Assembly (NCBI RefSeq): GCF_018224615.1
Contig: NZ_JAGTUK010000002.1
Coordinates: forward strand, 835,603-899,602
Length of the DNA stretch: 64,000 nucleotides
Direction of reading: 5' to 3'
DNA from: Microbacterium paraoxydans
GTDB taxonomy: Bacteria; Actinomycetota; Actinomycetes; Actinomycetales; Microbacteriaceae
Below are positions 39,725-48,792 of this stretch, piece after piece. The notes under the pieces are model-generated. The model made no database searches, was not told where the DNA came from, and saw nothing but the letters and a program-made list of their open reading frames with translations. Position numbers and translations under genes: made by a program. How positions within the stretch are numbered: the first letter of the stretch is position 1; each line of letters starts with the position of its first letter.

Positions 39725-40426
39725 ATGACCGATCTGATCGACACCACGGAGATGTATCTCCGCACCATCCTCGAACTCGAAGAGGAGAACATCGTTCCGC
39801 TGCGCGCGCGCATCTCCGAGCGCCTCGGCCACTCCGGTCCGACCGTGTCGCAGACCGTCGGGCGCATGGAGCGCGACGGCCTGGTCGTGGTCTCCGAGGA
39901 TCGCACGCTGGAGCTCACCGACGCCGGGCGCCGCAAGGCTGTCGACGTGATGCGCAAGCACCGCCTCGCTGAGCGCCTGCTGTCCGACGTGATCGGGCTC
40001 GACTGGGCGTTCGTGCACGAGGAGGCCTGCCGCTGGGAGCACGTCATGAGCGAGCAGGTGGAGCGGCGCCTTGTCGAGCTCCTCGGCCACCCGACCGAGT
40101 CGCCCTACGGCAACCCGATCCCCGGACTCGACCAGCTCGGAGACCTTCCCGCACGCACGTTCGACGAGGGCGTCGTCGGTCTGGTGCAGCGTCTGAACGC
40201 GGCAGGCGAACCGGTCGAGGGCACGGTGCGCCGTCTGGCGGAGCCGGCACAGGTCGACCCGGAACTGCTCGAGCAGCTTCGCGACGCCGGCGTCGTGCCG
40301 GGCGCGCGCGGCGACTTCCGATTCAACGAGGGCTACGTGCTCATCCAGATGGACGGCAAGGACGAGGGTCTGGAGCTTCCGGTCGAGCTGGCGTCGCACA
40401 TCTTCCTCGTCGGGGAACCGGCCTGA
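39725..40426 (+). CDS. ideR: Iron-dependent repressor of the DtxR/IdeR family
   Basis: A 233-residue metalloregulator: winged helix (~1-73; DTTEMYLRTILELEEENIVP, HSGPTVSQTVGRMERDGLVV), dimerisation/metal domain (~74-140; MRKHRLAERLLSDVIGLDW, EEACRWEHVMS) and a C-terminal SH3-like domain (~150-230). The metal-site residues Cys, Glu, His of EEACRWEHVM agree with DtxR/IdeR rather than MntR. Good ribosome site GGAGGG. It would repress iron-uptake genes when Fe(II) is abundant. Confidence 0.93.
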   Translation: MTDLIDTTEMYLRTILELEEENIVPLRARISERLGHSGPTVSQTVGRMERDGLVVVSEDRTLELTDAGRRKAVDVMRKHRLAERLLSDVIGLDWAFVHEEACRWEHVMSEQVERRLVELLGHPTESPYGNPIPGLDQLGDLPARTFDEGVVGLVQRLNAAGEPVEGTVRRLAEPAQVDPELLEQLRDAGVVPGARGDFRFNEGYVLIQMDGKDEGLELPVELASHIFLVGEPA

Positions 40427-40662
40427 TCGCGCCGCATAATCAGGGTTCGGTGCGATCGGTCACGATGCCCCGTTCCGCCTCACCGAGGATTGCCAGTTTC
40501 CCAGGGTGACATGATCGTTATCTTCCGGTAACCTCGGTCAGGTCCTCAGCGAAGAAGCCCGTTGAGGATGGACCGCGAAGACACGCCTTCAGGCTCACCA
40601 TCTTCTCGGCACGAACGTCACACGCACCCGAAGCGATGTCCGTGCCAGTGGGGAGAACGCCG
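40427..40662 (+). promoter_or_regulatory. Long structured leader/intergenic region before the M23 peptidase gene
   Basis: A 236-bp non-coding gap with several stems on the plus strand: ACCGAGG (from 40482) with CCTCGGT (to 40538), TCCTCA with TGAGGA (about 40543-40574), and GGCACGAAC with GTCCGTGCC around 40613-40654. It also holds GTGACATG, CGTTATC and GGTAACC in 40505-40535, resembling MtrA-type half sites. I do not see the conserved core of the c-di-AMP (ydaO) riboswitch common before such genes. Confidence 0.4.
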
Positions 40663-41529
40663 GTGAGCCAGCACACCCGAGGTGCGAAGGCCCAGGAGGA
40701 CCACGTTTTGGCCGCAGACATCGAACCGACCGAGAAGACACCTGAAGATCGAGTTCCCGCTCGTCGCACCCCACCAAAGGTGACGGCGCGAAAGATCGTC
40801 AAGCCTCTCCGGTCGGTGGCGATCTTCGGTGCCGTCGGTGCGCTGGTCGCCGCCGTCGCGCTCCCCGCCTACGCCGCATCCAAGCCGGCCGACGCCGACA
40901 CCCCCACGGTGCAGCAGCTCGCCGCCGTCGACGCGCAGTCGCTGGTCGTCGCCTCCGAGGCCACCGCCGCTCCCGTGGCGCGTGGCACGTTCAGCGCCAC
41001 CACGCCCGACGAGATCGCGAAGAAGAAGGCCGAGGAGGCCGCAGCCGCTCGTGCGGCCGCGGCCGCAGCTTCCGCTTCCGCCGGGTCCTCCGGCCGCTTC
41101 AACACCGCCGGTTATGCGCTCACCGCACCGGGCTCCGGTGAGGTGCGCTACCCGCTGCCGCTCGGCTCCTGGCACGTGAGCCGGACGATCGGTGGCGGTC
41201 ACAACGGCATCGACATGCTCGCGCCGGCGGGCACTCCGATCTACGCGGCAGCAGCCGGCGTCGTCCGGGCCTCGGCCGAGAACATCGGCGGCTACGGCGT
41301 GTGCGTCATGCTCGACAGCGTCGTGGGCGGCCAGCGTGTGCAGACCACGTACGGCCACATGCTCTACGGGTCGCGTCAGGTTCAGGCGGGTCAGAGCGTC
41401 GCGGCCGGTCAGCTCATCGGCTACGTCGGCAGCACGGGACGCTCGACGGCCAACCACCTCCACTTCGAGGTGTGGATCAACGGCGGTCTCGTGGAGCCCG
41501 GCTCGTGGCTCTCGATCAACGCCGGCTGA
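40663..41529 (+). CDS. Exported M23-family (LytM) peptidoglycan peptidase
   Basis: A 288-residue protein: cytoplasmic N-terminus, membrane/signal helix (~42-62, VAIFGAVGALVAAVALPAYA, possible AxA cleavage), an Ala/Lys-rich helical linker (~110-145), then the M23 domain (~165-285). Zinc ligands are in GGGHNGIDMLAPAGTPI and HLHFEVWING; the YGHM motif supplies the catalytic His. GTG 40663, preceded by GGGGAG, is preferred over ATG 40636. Predicted cell-wall hydrolase acting in growth or division. Confidence 0.88.
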   Translation: MSQHTRGAKAQEDHVLAADIEPTEKTPEDRVPARRTPPKVTARKIVKPLRSVAIFGAVGALVAAVALPAYAASKPADADTPTVQQLAAVDAQSLVVASEATAAPVARGTFSATTPDEIAKKKAEEAAAARAAAAAASASAGSSGRFNTAGYALTAPGSGEVRYPLPLGSWHVSRTIGGGHNGIDMLAPAGTPIYAAAAGVVRASAENIGGYGVCVMLDSVVGGQRVQTTYGHMLYGSRQVQAGQSVAAGQLIGYVGSTGRSTANHLHFEVWINGGLVEPGSWLSINAG

Positions 41530-41622
41530 CGGACACACCTCCGATCGTTCATCCGCTGTTCGGCCCCGCACCCTGCGGGATGGGTTAGCCTGAACCCGTC
41601 GTCGAACAGGCGGGAGAGGCTG

Positions 41623-41733
41623 ATGGAGCGAATACCGACCATCCGAACCATGGATGCCCTCGGTCGTCACGTCCTTCAGCATCGCCCGCAGGGATGCCGC
41701 GGTTCGGCCGCGCGCGAAAGGCGCTGTCTCTAG
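41623..41733 (+). CDS. Possible 36-codon leader peptide ending in a terminator
   Basis: ATG 41623 with GGAGAGG upstream, TAG at 41731-41733. The peptide begins MERIPTIRTMDALGRHV and is Arg-rich with two Cys. The stop codon lies in the loop of the terminator at 41717-41747, so a translating ribosome would cover its left arm, a leader-peptide layout. It may instead be chance coding in an mRNA tail. Confidence 0.3.
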   Translation: MERIPTIRTMDALGRHVLQHRPQGCRGSAARERRCL

Positions 41734-41747
41734 ACAGCGCCTTTTTT
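41717..41747 (+). terminator. Strong intrinsic terminator with T-run
   Basis: Stem of 12 bp (41717-41728 with 41733-41744), loop TCTA, followed by T residues up to 41747. It is the only terminator in the window with a good T-run. Confidence 0.92.
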
Positions 41748-41833
41748 CGTCCCCGCGAGCACTTCACACCTGTGCGATGCCGTGTGAGTCGAGAGTGCCG
41801 GGAAGCCGTCCCGGCGGATCGAGAGGATGACGA

Positions 41834-42331
41834 ATGCGCACACTGGTCCTGAACGCCGGGTACGAGCCGCTGGCGATCGTGTCTTTCAAGCGAGCCCTGG
41901 TCTTGGTCATGAACGAGAAGGCGACCGTGATCGAGCGCGTCGAAGACGACCCCGTCTGGGGCACGCACGGCGTGTACGACCGACCGGCCGTCATCATCCT
42001 CTCCCGCTACGTGCGCGTTCCCACGGGCCGGCGCGTCCCCGTCACACGCCGCGGGGTGCTCCGACGGGACGACCACCGCTGCGGATACTGCGGGAAGTCG
42101 GCGTCGACCATCGATCACGTGCTGCCGCGGTCGCGCGGGGGAGCGGACTCGTGGGAGAACCTCGTCGCGTGCTGCCTGCGGTGCAACAACCTCAAGAGCA
42201 ACCGCACGCCCCAGGAGATGCGATGGCAGCTGCGGTTCACGCCCCGGCCGCCCCACGGCACCGCGTGGACGGTGCGGGGGTCGGAGCGGAGTGATCCGCG
42301 CTGGGAGCCTTACCTTGCGCTTGCGGCCTGA
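41834..42331 (+). CDS. HNH endonuclease-like protein
   Basis: A 165-residue actinobacterial protein. N-terminal half starts MRTLVLNAGYEPLAIVSFKR; the C-terminal half (~80-130) is an HNH domain with zinc CxxC pairs (CGYCGK, CCLRCNN) and catalytic IDHVLPRSRGGADSWEN. Such single-copy chromosomal HNH proteins are widespread in the phylum and have no restriction partner; DNA repair or recombination is possible. Ribosome site GAGAGGA. Confidence 0.88.
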   Translation: MRTLVLNAGYEPLAIVSFKRALVLVMNEKATVIERVEDDPVWGTHGVYDRPAVIILSRYVRVPTGRRVPVTRRGVLRRDDHRCGYCGKSASTIDHVLPRSRGGADSWENLVACCLRCNNLKSNRTPQEMRWQLRFTPRPPHGTAWTVRGSERSDPRWEPYLALAA

Positions 42332-42380
42332 CGCCGTGCGGCCGAGGGCGCGCATCCCGGTCCCGTAGACTGGGAGGCGC

Positions 42381-42454
42381 GCCCTCGTAGCTCAGCAGGA
42401 TAGAGCAGCCCTCTCCTAAAGGGCAGGTCGCAGGTTCGAATCCTGTCGAGGGCA
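42381..42454 (+). tRNA. tRNA-Arg (anticodon CCT)
   Basis: Cloverleaf with acceptor GCCCTCG/CGAGGGC, anticodon stem GCCCT/AGGGC and loop CTCCTAA (CCT, reads AGG), T arm GCAGG/CCTGT with TTCGAAT. CCA is not encoded. Confidence 0.95.
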
Positions 42455-42474
42455 CTTCCCCGTCGGGTCGCCGG

Positions 42475-44661
42475 TCACGGCTTCCCGCGGCGCCACAGCG
42501 CGGACGGCCACCAGATGGCCTTGCCGATGTCGTACGTGAGGGCGGGCACGAGCAGCGATCGCACCACGAAGGTGTCCAGCAGCACGCCGAACGCGACGAT
42601 GAACGCGAGCTGCACGAGGAACAGGATCGGGATCACCGACAGGGCGGCGAACGTCGCGGCGAGCACGAGACCGGCGGAGGTGATGACCCCGCCCGTGATC
42701 GAGAGTCCGCGCAGGATGCCCTCGCGCGTCCCGTGCAGTTTCGACTCCTCGCGCACTCGCGTCATCAGGAAGATGTTGTAGTCGATGCCGAGCGCCACCA
42801 GGAACACGAAGCCGTAGAGCGGAACAGCGGGGTCCGCGCCGGGGAACGCGAAGATCCCGTTGAACACGAGCGCCGACACACCCAGGGCGGTCCCGAACGA
42901 CAGCACCGTGGTCAGGATGAGCAGCACCGGCGCGAGGACCGACCGGAGCAGCAGCATCAGGATCAGCATGATCACGACCAGGACCACCGGGATGATCAGG
43001 TTGCGGTCGTGGATCGAGGCGTCGTTGGTGTCCACCGAGGTCGCGGTGACCCCGCCGACGATCGCGCCGATGTCGTCGAGCTCGGCACGGAGGTCTCGCA
43101 CGGTCGCCGCGGCTTCGGGAGAGTCAGCGGCGTCGGTCAGCGTTCCCTGCAGCAGCACCTGACCGTCGACCACCGTCGGCTCGGGGGCGGGCGTCCCGGG
43201 AGGGCCGACGGCCGTGATGCCGTCCTCGTCGATGGGGGCGGAGCCGCTCGGGGAATCGGCGGCGGTCACGGTGACTCCGTCGATCCCGTCGCTCGTGAGG
43301 AGCACGTCCGCGGCGTCCTGCACGCGGTCTTCATCGACCACGACGTACACCGGGCTGCCCGATCCACCGGGGAAGTGCTCACCGAGCGCGACCTGTCCGT
43401 CGCGCGCCTCGGACGCGCCCAGCACGAGGTCGGACTGCGGCACGCCCACCGCGTCGAGCTGGGTCACTCCGGCGGCACCGGCCACCAGCACCAGCGTGGT
43501 CACGATCCAGATCGCCCGGTGACGCTTCTTGACCGCTCCGGCGAGCCGCGCCCACAGTCCCGTGGTGCGCATGCCGTGCTCCTCCGCGACGACCTCGGGC
43601 TCGAACCGCGGGCGCCGCGGCCAGAACACCGCCCGGCCGAACAGCAGCAGCAACGAAGGCAGCAGGGTGAGCGCCGACAGCATGGCGAACACGATGCCGA
43701 TCGCGGCGACCGGGCCCAGGGTGCTGTTCGACTTGAGGTCGCTGAGCAGCAGGCACAGCAGGCCCGCGATGACGGTGCCGCCCGACGCCACGATCGGTTC
43801 GACCGATCCCATCCACGCCGCGCGGAGTGCGACGCCCTTGTCCTGCGCGACCCGCAGCTCCTCACGGAAGCGGGCGACCAGGAGCAGTGCATAGTCGGTC
43901 GCAGCGCCGATCACGAGGATGAACAGGATGCCCTGGGTCTGTCCGCTCAGCAGCAGGATCTCCCACTTGGCCAGCCACCACACGACGAGGAGTGCGACGC
44001 ACAGCGCGAACAGGCTGGTGGACAGCACGACGAGCGGCAGCAGGAACGACCGGTACACCAGCACCAGGATCACCAGCACCGCGAGCAGCGCGACCCCGAG
44101 CAGCAGCCCGTCGATCCCCGCGAAGCCCGCGACCAGGTCGGCGCTGAACCCGGCCGGTCCGGTGATGTAGACCGTGACCCCGTCGGGCACCGCCGCGCGC
44201 AGTTCCTCACCGAGCGCGGTGGTGGTGTCGGCGAGCTCTGCGTCGCCGTCGATCGGGATGAACGCCTGTACCGCCAGGCCGTCGTCCGACGGGAGCGCCG
44301 GGGAGACGTCGCTCCCGACGCCCTCGACTGACGGGGCGTCCGCGACGGCGTCGGCGATGGCGTCCAGCTCAACGTCGGTCAGCTTCTCGTCCGACGTGAA
44401 CACCGCGATCGCGGGGATCGCATCGCTGTCGGTGAACTCGCCGAGGAGCTGCTGCACGGTCGTCGCGTCCGCCGACTCGGGCAGGTAGGTGGTCTGGTCG
44501 TTCGAGGAGACCTCGTCGACCTTGCCGAAGAGCGGGCCGCCGAAGGACGCACCGGCGAGCCACACCAGGATCAGCAGAACCGGCAGGAAGACTCGCAGCC
44601 AGGAGTGGCGGCGGACGCGCTCACGGGTCGGCGGGGTCGGCGCGGCGGCGGGGCGGGACAT
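42475..44661 (-). CDS. MMPL/RND-family transporter of the carotenoid cluster
   Basis: A 728-residue protein with the MMPL layout: one N-terminal helix, a ~150-residue external loop, five or six helices including GAATDYALLLVARFREELR, then a repeat of the same (ALGIDYNIFLMTRVREESK). The paired Asp-Tyr residues are the proton-relay positions. It is 46 nt after crtEb on the same strand. In Corynebacterium glutamicum the crt operon also carries an MMPL gene (cg0722), so a link to carotenoid or envelope lipid movement is inferred. Confidence 0.92.
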   Translation of the reverse strand: MSRPAAAPTPPTRERVRRHSWLRVFLPVLLILVWLAGASFGGPLFGKVDEVSSNDQTTYLPESADATTVQQLLGEFTDSDAIPAIAVFTSDEKLTDVELDAIADAVADAPSVEGVGSDVSPALPSDDGLAVQAFIPIDGDAELADTTTALGEELRAAVPDGVTVYITGPAGFSADLVAGFAGIDGLLLGVALLAVLVILVLVYRSFLLPLVVLSTSLFALCVALLVVWWLAKWEILLLSGQTQGILFILVIGAATDYALLLVARFREELRVAQDKGVALRAAWMGSVEPIVASGGTVIAGLLCLLLSDLKSNSTLGPVAAIGIVFAMLSALTLLPSLLLLFGRAVFWPRRPRFEPEVVAEEHGMRTTGLWARLAGAVKKRHRAIWIVTTLVLVAGAAGVTQLDAVGVPQSDLVLGASEARDGQVALGEHFPGGSGSPVYVVVDEDRVQDAADVLLTSDGIDGVTVTAADSPSGSAPIDEDGITAVGPPGTPAPEPTVVDGQVLLQGTLTDAADSPEAAATVRDLRAELDDIGAIVGGVTATSVDTNDASIHDRNLIIPVVLVVIMLILMLLLRSVLAPVLLILTTVLSFGTALGVSALVFNGIFAFPGADPAVPLYGFVFLVALGIDYNIFLMTRVREESKLHGTREGILRGLSITGGVITSAGLVLAATFAALSVIPILFLVQLAFIVAFGVLLDTFVVRSLLVPALTYDIGKAIWWPSALWRRGKP

Positions 44662-44707
44662 CGGGTTCCTTTCGGGAGGAAGTGGGTGGGCTCGGATGCC
44701 GTCCGGG

Positions 44708-45601
44708 TCAGGAGACCCAGGCGAGGATCAGGATCATCGTGGCGAGGAAGCCGGCGATGTAGTTGAGGGCGATGAAGCGGCGCCAGGCGCGGTTGGTTCC
44801 GCCCGAGGTGTCGTCGGTCACGTTCCACCAGGGCGCGGCGTTGACGATGTACGGCACGGCCAGCACCGCGGCGAGGGGTCCGGGCCAGGGTGTCAGGAGC
44901 ATCGCGGCTCCCGCCACCGTCCACAGCACGATCGCGAGGCGCACCGTGGCGCGCGCGCCGATCACGGTCGCCACGGACGAGATACCGCCCTCGCGGTCGG
45001 GCCCCACGTCCTGCACGGCCCCGAACGCGTGCGCCGCCATGCCCCACAGGAAGAAGGCGCACAGGGTGATCACCGTCGCTGCGGACACCGGGGCTCCCGC
45101 CAGGGCCAGGCCCACGATGGCCGGGCTGACGAAGTGGGTGCTGGAGGTGATCGAGTCGAGGAACGGCCGCTCCTTGAAGCGCAGCACCGGCGCGGAGTAG
45201 GCGATCATGGCGAACACGCTGATCGCCAGCCACAGCCAGGAGCCCGGATTCCCGACCGCGAACAGGTACACGAGGAAGGGCACGTTCGTCACGGCCGCGG
45301 CCCACAGCGTCGCCCGGTGAATGCGGGGCGACAGCAGGGCTCCCTCGATCCCGCCCTTGCGGGGGTTCGCCAGGTCGGACGCGTAGTCGAACACGTCGTT
45401 GATGCCGTACATCGCGAGGTTGTAGGGGATGAGGAAGTACAGCGTGCCAATGACGAAGGTCGCGTCGATCTCGCGCGTGCTCAAGAGGTAGGCGGCGGCG
45501 AACGGGAACGCCGTGTTGATCCAGCTGATCGGCCGCGACGAAAGCACGATCTGGGCGATGTCGTGTCCGACCCCCGTGCGGCGTGCCGACGGCAGGCTCA
45601 T
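44708..45601 (-). CDS. crtEb: Lycopene elongase / C50-carotenoid prenyltransferase
   Basis: A 297-residue UbiA-superfamily membrane prenyltransferase with about eight helices. The first Asp-rich motif is NDVFDYASDLANPRKGG and the second AVQDVGPDREGG. In decaprenoxanthin producers this enzyme adds two C5 units to lycopene to give flavuxanthin. The ATG overlaps the crtYf stop (ATGA). Assignment rests on motif plus position in the crt operon. Confidence 0.92.
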   Translation of the reverse strand: MSLPSARRTGVGHDIAQIVLSSRPISWINTAFPFAAAYLLSTREIDATFVIGTLYFLIPYNLAMYGINDVFDYASDLANPRKGGIEGALLSPRIHRATLWAAAVTNVPFLVYLFAVGNPGSWLWLAISVFAMIAYSAPVLRFKERPFLDSITSSTHFVSPAIVGLALAGAPVSAATVITLCAFFLWGMAAHAFGAVQDVGPDREGGISSVATVIGARATVRLAIVLWTVAGAAMLLTPWPGPLAAVLAVPYIVNAAPWWNVTDDTSGGTNRAWRRFIALNYIAGFLATMILILAWVS

Positions 45602-45957
45602 GCGCTCCCCTCCCGTCGCCCGGCGTGCTCCGCGCCCGCGTCCGACGTGTCCTGGCGCGATCGGCGGGCGCGAAGAGCGGTCCACAGCGCGGGCAGCAGC
45701 AGCACCGCAGCGACCGGGTACGTGAAGTCCTCCACCGGCGCGAGACCGAGGTGCACGCCGACCAGATGCGCGGTGGAGTAGTGGAACAGCCCGGTCGCGA
45801 TCATCACGGTGTCGAACACGGCCGTCAGCAGCAGCAGGATGAGCGCGGTGGCGCCCAGGGCGCCCGGGTGCGGGCCGCGCCGCGCGACGAGAGCGGCCAG
45901 GAGGCCTCCGCCCGCGGCCACCACCAGGAACACGGCGGACAGCTGCAGATATGTCAT
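45598..45957 (-). CDS. crtYf: C50 carotenoid epsilon-cyclase subunit (CrtYf/Yd type)
   Basis: A 119-residue membrane protein with three or four helices and the lycopene-cyclase-domain motif PVEDFTYPVAAV (a PxE(E/D) motif, normally PIEEPVF in the partner). It works as a heterodimer with the product of the preceding gene to cyclise the ends of the C50 chain. Overlaps crtYe before and crtEb after by 4 bp. Whether the ring is epsilon or beta cannot be told. Confidence 0.88.
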   Translation of the reverse strand: MTYLQLSAVFLVVAAGGGLLAALVARRGPHPGALGATALILLLLTAVFDTVMIATGLFHYSTAHLVGVHLGLAPVEDFTYPVAAVLLLPALWTALRARRSRQDTSDAGAEHAGRREGSA

Positions 45958-46298
45958 CGCGTGGCCTCCGCCTTCAGCCGTGCGCGGCGGCGCTCCAGGA
46001 TCCGGACGGCGCCGCCGTAGAGGACCATGGTGCACAGCACCAGGAACAGCAGGAACACCGGCTCCTCGATCGGCAGCTCCGGCGCCAGCACGATGCCGGT
46101 GGCGATCGCCGCATCCCCGCGGAAGAAGATCCCCGCGGCGATTCCCGCCACGTCCCACACCAGGAAGAACACCACTCCCACGACCGTCACGATCGCGGCG
46201 GCGAACGGGTCGCGCCAGAAGAACAGGCGGAAGCGCCAGTCCAGCAGCAGCATGCATCCGAGTGACACCAGCAGAGAGCCGAGGTAGATCGCGCCCAT
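45954..46298 (-). CDS. crtYe: C50 carotenoid epsilon-cyclase subunit (CrtYe/Yc type)
   Basis: A 114-residue membrane protein with three or four helices and the cyclase motif LPIEEPVFLLFLVLCTMV. Half of the heterodimeric cyclase; its ATG overlaps the crtI stop and its stop overlaps the crtYf start. Confidence 0.9.
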   Translation of the reverse strand: MGAIYLGSLLVSLGCMLLLDWRFRLFFWRDPFAAAIVTVVGVVFFLVWDVAGIAAGIFFRGDAAIATGIVLAPELPIEEPVFLLFLVLCTMVLYGGAVRILERRRARLKAEATR

Positions 46299-47887
46299 CA
46301 CGGCCGTCCGGTCCGTTCGGCCGGTGCGGGCTCGGGCAGCGGGCCCGGTGAGTGGTCGCCGCGGATGCGCTTGAGGACGAGCTCCGCGCTGATCAAGCAC
46401 ATCGGCACGCCCACGCCCGGTGCGGTCGTGGCGCCCGCGTAGTACAGGCCGCGCACCCGCCGCGACGCGTTCTGAGCGCGGAACATCGCGCTCTGCGACA
46501 GGGTGTGCGCGGGGCCGAGCATCCCGCCGCGCCAGGAGTGGTAGTCGTCACGGAAGTCGGCGGGGCCCACGGTCTCACGCACCACGATGCGGTCGCGCAG
46601 GTCGGGGATGTCCGCCCACGCGGAGATCATGTCGATCGCGGCGTCGGCGGCCTCTTCGATCCGCGGCGAGCCGGCTCCGTCGGACCCTCCGTGACCGAGG
46701 TCCACGTCGGCGGGCACCGGGATCAGGACGAAGAGGTTCTCGTGCTCCGCCGGGGCGACGTCGGGATCGGTCGCGCTCGGGCGGCACACGTACGTCGAGG
46801 CCGGCGAGGGCACCCGCGGGTCGTGGCCGAAGATGGCGTCGAAGTTCGCGTCCCAGTCGTCCGTGAAGAACAGGGAGTGATGCGGCAGCTGTGGCAGTCG
46901 CCCGCGCACGCCCAGCATGACGAGCACGCCACCGGGGCCGCTGGTGCGGCGGGCCCACCACGACTCGGGGTACGACTGCAGCGACGGGGGCAGCAGCACG
47001 GTCTCGGTGTGGTGCAGGTCGGCAGCGGACACCACGATATCCGCTTCCGTCACGTGCTGCTCTCCGGCGCGGTCGGTCCACCCCACGCCCCGCACGTGCG
47101 TGCCGGCGGTGTCGTCCAGCGTGAGGATGCCGGTGACCTCGGCTCCCGTGACCACCCGTGCGCCCGCCTCCTCGGCCAGCTGCGCGATCCGCTCGACCAC
47201 GCGCCAGAATCCGCCCTGCGGGTAGAGCACGCCCTGGTCGAGGTCGAGCGCGCTCATCAGGTGGTACATCGCGGGGGCGCTGCGCGGGTCGGTGCCGAGG
47301 AAGACCGCGGGGTAGCCGAGGATCTGCCGCAGCACGGGGTGGCGGAACCGGCGAGCGGCGAACGCCTGCAGTCGTGTTCCCAGCAGGGAGAACAGCCGCG
47401 GGAGGGCGCGCAGCACCTCGGGCGCAGCGAGCGAGCGGGTGCGGGTGAAGGGGTTGTAGAGGAAGTAGCGCTGTGCCATGGCGCCCGCGTGATGCGCGGA
47501 GTCGAGGTAGCGGTCGAGTGCGGCCGCGGAGCCCGGTTCGAGCTCGTCGAACAGCCGCAGCACGGCGTCGCGACCGGCGGGCACCGTGACATCGCCCTCC
47601 GCGGACTCGGGCGAGCGGAACACCCGGTAACCGGGGTCGAGCAGCGTCAGGTCGAGCTGTTCCTCGGTGCTGGTGCCCATCATGCGGAAGAAGTGGTCGA
47701 ACACCTCAGGCATCAGGTACCACGAGGGGCCGGAGTCGAAGCGGAATCCGTCACGCTCGAGGGTTCCGGCCCGTCCGCCCACGCGGTCGTTGCGCTCCAG
47801 CACGACCACCTCATGTCCTTCGCGGGCGAGCAGCCCCGCGGTCGCGAGGCCGGCCACGCCGGCGCCGATCACCACGACCCGGCTCAT
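46298..47887 (-). CDS. crtI: Phytoene desaturase
   Basis: A 529-residue FAD enzyme introducing four double bonds into phytoene to give lycopene. N-terminal dinucleotide motif VVVIGAGVAGLATAGLLAREG; C-terminal FAD motif GLYYAGATTAPGVGVPMCL. Full length. The start is ATG 47887, which overlaps the crtB stop (ATGA); the frame extends far upstream only as an out-of-frame shadow of crtB. Confidence 0.95.
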   Translation of the reverse strand: MSRVVVIGAGVAGLATAGLLAREGHEVVVLERNDRVGGRAGTLERDGFRFDSGPSWYLMPEVFDHFFRMMGTSTEEQLDLTLLDPGYRVFRSPESAEGDVTVPAGRDAVLRLFDELEPGSAAALDRYLDSAHHAGAMAQRYFLYNPFTRTRSLAAPEVLRALPRLFSLLGTRLQAFAARRFRHPVLRQILGYPAVFLGTDPRSAPAMYHLMSALDLDQGVLYPQGGFWRVVERIAQLAEEAGARVVTGAEVTGILTLDDTAGTHVRGVGWTDRAGEQHVTEADIVVSAADLHHTETVLLPPSLQSYPESWWARRTSGPGGVLVMLGVRGRLPQLPHHSLFFTDDWDANFDAIFGHDPRVPSPASTYVCRPSATDPDVAPAEHENLFVLIPVPADVDLGHGGSDGAGSPRIEEAADAAIDMISAWADIPDLRDRIVVRETVGPADFRDDYHSWRGGMLGPAHTLSQSAMFRAQNASRRVRGLYYAGATTAPGVGVPMCLISAELVLKRIRGDHSPGPLPEPAPAERTGRP

Positions 47888-48792
47888 CGGTCGCGCTCCC
47901 AGGCGGTGGTCACGACGGCTCGTGCCGCGAGCAGAGCCTTCACGGGATCGGGCACGCGCACGCGGCGCCGGTAGAGCTCCGCGGCGGGGGTCTTGGCCAC
48001 GCGGCTGGTCAGCGCGGCGAACAGCGCCAGGGCACTGCGGACGGCCGCCCTGGCGTCCTTGGGCAGCAGGGGGATCGCTGCGCGCGCGTCGGACAGCTGT
48101 CGTTCGACCGTGGCGACCCAGGCGTCGCGGTCGGCGTCGGTGAGGCGGTCGGCGCCGCCGAGGTAGCCCCGCTGCAGCCGGTCGGTGTCGTCGGCGAGAT
48201 CGCGGAGGAAGTTGACGTTCTGGAAGGCCGCTCCGAGTCTGCGGGCTCCCCGGCGGAGGAGGTCGAGTTCCTGCGGCGTGCGCCGGGTGTCGCGGAGGAA
48301 GACCTGCAGGCACATGAGCCCGACCACTTCGGCGGAACCATAGACGTAGGCGGCGTGGGCGTCCGCGTCGTACGCCCTGAATCCGGCGTCGCGCGCGATG
48401 TCCGCGCGCATGGAGTCGAAGAACGGCTGGGTCAGGTCCTCGCCGATCCCGCACTCCCTGGCGGTGCGGGCGAACGCGTGCAGGATCAGGTCGCTGCTGT
48501 ATCCGGTTCGCATCGAGCGGTGGGTCTCGGCGATGTAGGAGTCCAGAGCGGCGGCCTGTGCCTGGGCGTCGAGGCCGGCTTCGGCGGCGACCCCGTCGAC
48601 GATCTCGTCCGCGATGCGCACCATGGCGTAGATGTTGCGCACGTGCTGCCGATGCCGGGCACCCAGCAGCCGTGTCGCGAGACCGAACGACGTCGAGTAG
48701 GTGCGGATGACATCGGTCGTGGCGATCTCGGCGGTACGGCTGAATCGACGCAGCGCCGCGGGGTCCTGACGCTCGACGGAGCGCGAGCTCAT
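47884..48792 (-). CDS. crtB: Phytoene synthase
   Basis: A 302-residue trans-isoprenyl synthase joining two GGPP to phytoene. Asp-rich motifs are in VRIADEIVDG and NFLRDLADDTDRLQRGYLG; YxxxVA-type signature at AYVYGSAEVVGLMCLQVF. ATG 48792 overlaps the stop of the GGPP synthase gene. Confidence 0.95.
   Translation of the reverse strand: MSSRSVERQDPAALRRFSRTAEIATTDVIRTYSTSFGLATRLLGARHRQHVRNIYAMVRIADEIVDGVAAEAGLDAQAQAAALDSYIAETHRSMRTGYSSDLILHAFARTARECGIGEDLTQPFFDSMRADIARDAGFRAYDADAHAAYVYGSAEVVGLMCLQVFLRDTRRTPQELDLLRRGARRLGAAFQNVNFLRDLADDTDRLQRGYLGGADRLTDADRDAWVATVERQLSDARAAIPLLPKDARAAVRSALALFAALTSRVAKTPAAELYRRRVRVPDPVKALLAARAVVTTAWERDR

Larger units (their letters stand above)
41530..41833 (+). 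other. 304-bp gap between M23 and HNH genes
   Basis: Contains a GGGTT/AACCC mini-hairpin at about 41583-41598, a possible 36-codon reading frame, a strong terminator and the GAGAGGA ribosome site of the HNH gene. No recognisable protein family. Confidence 0.6.

Noticed and set aside
40427..40662. c-di-AMP (ydaO) riboswitch
   Set aside because: Expected from gene context, but the conserved core segments are not visible; kept only as an unassigned leader.
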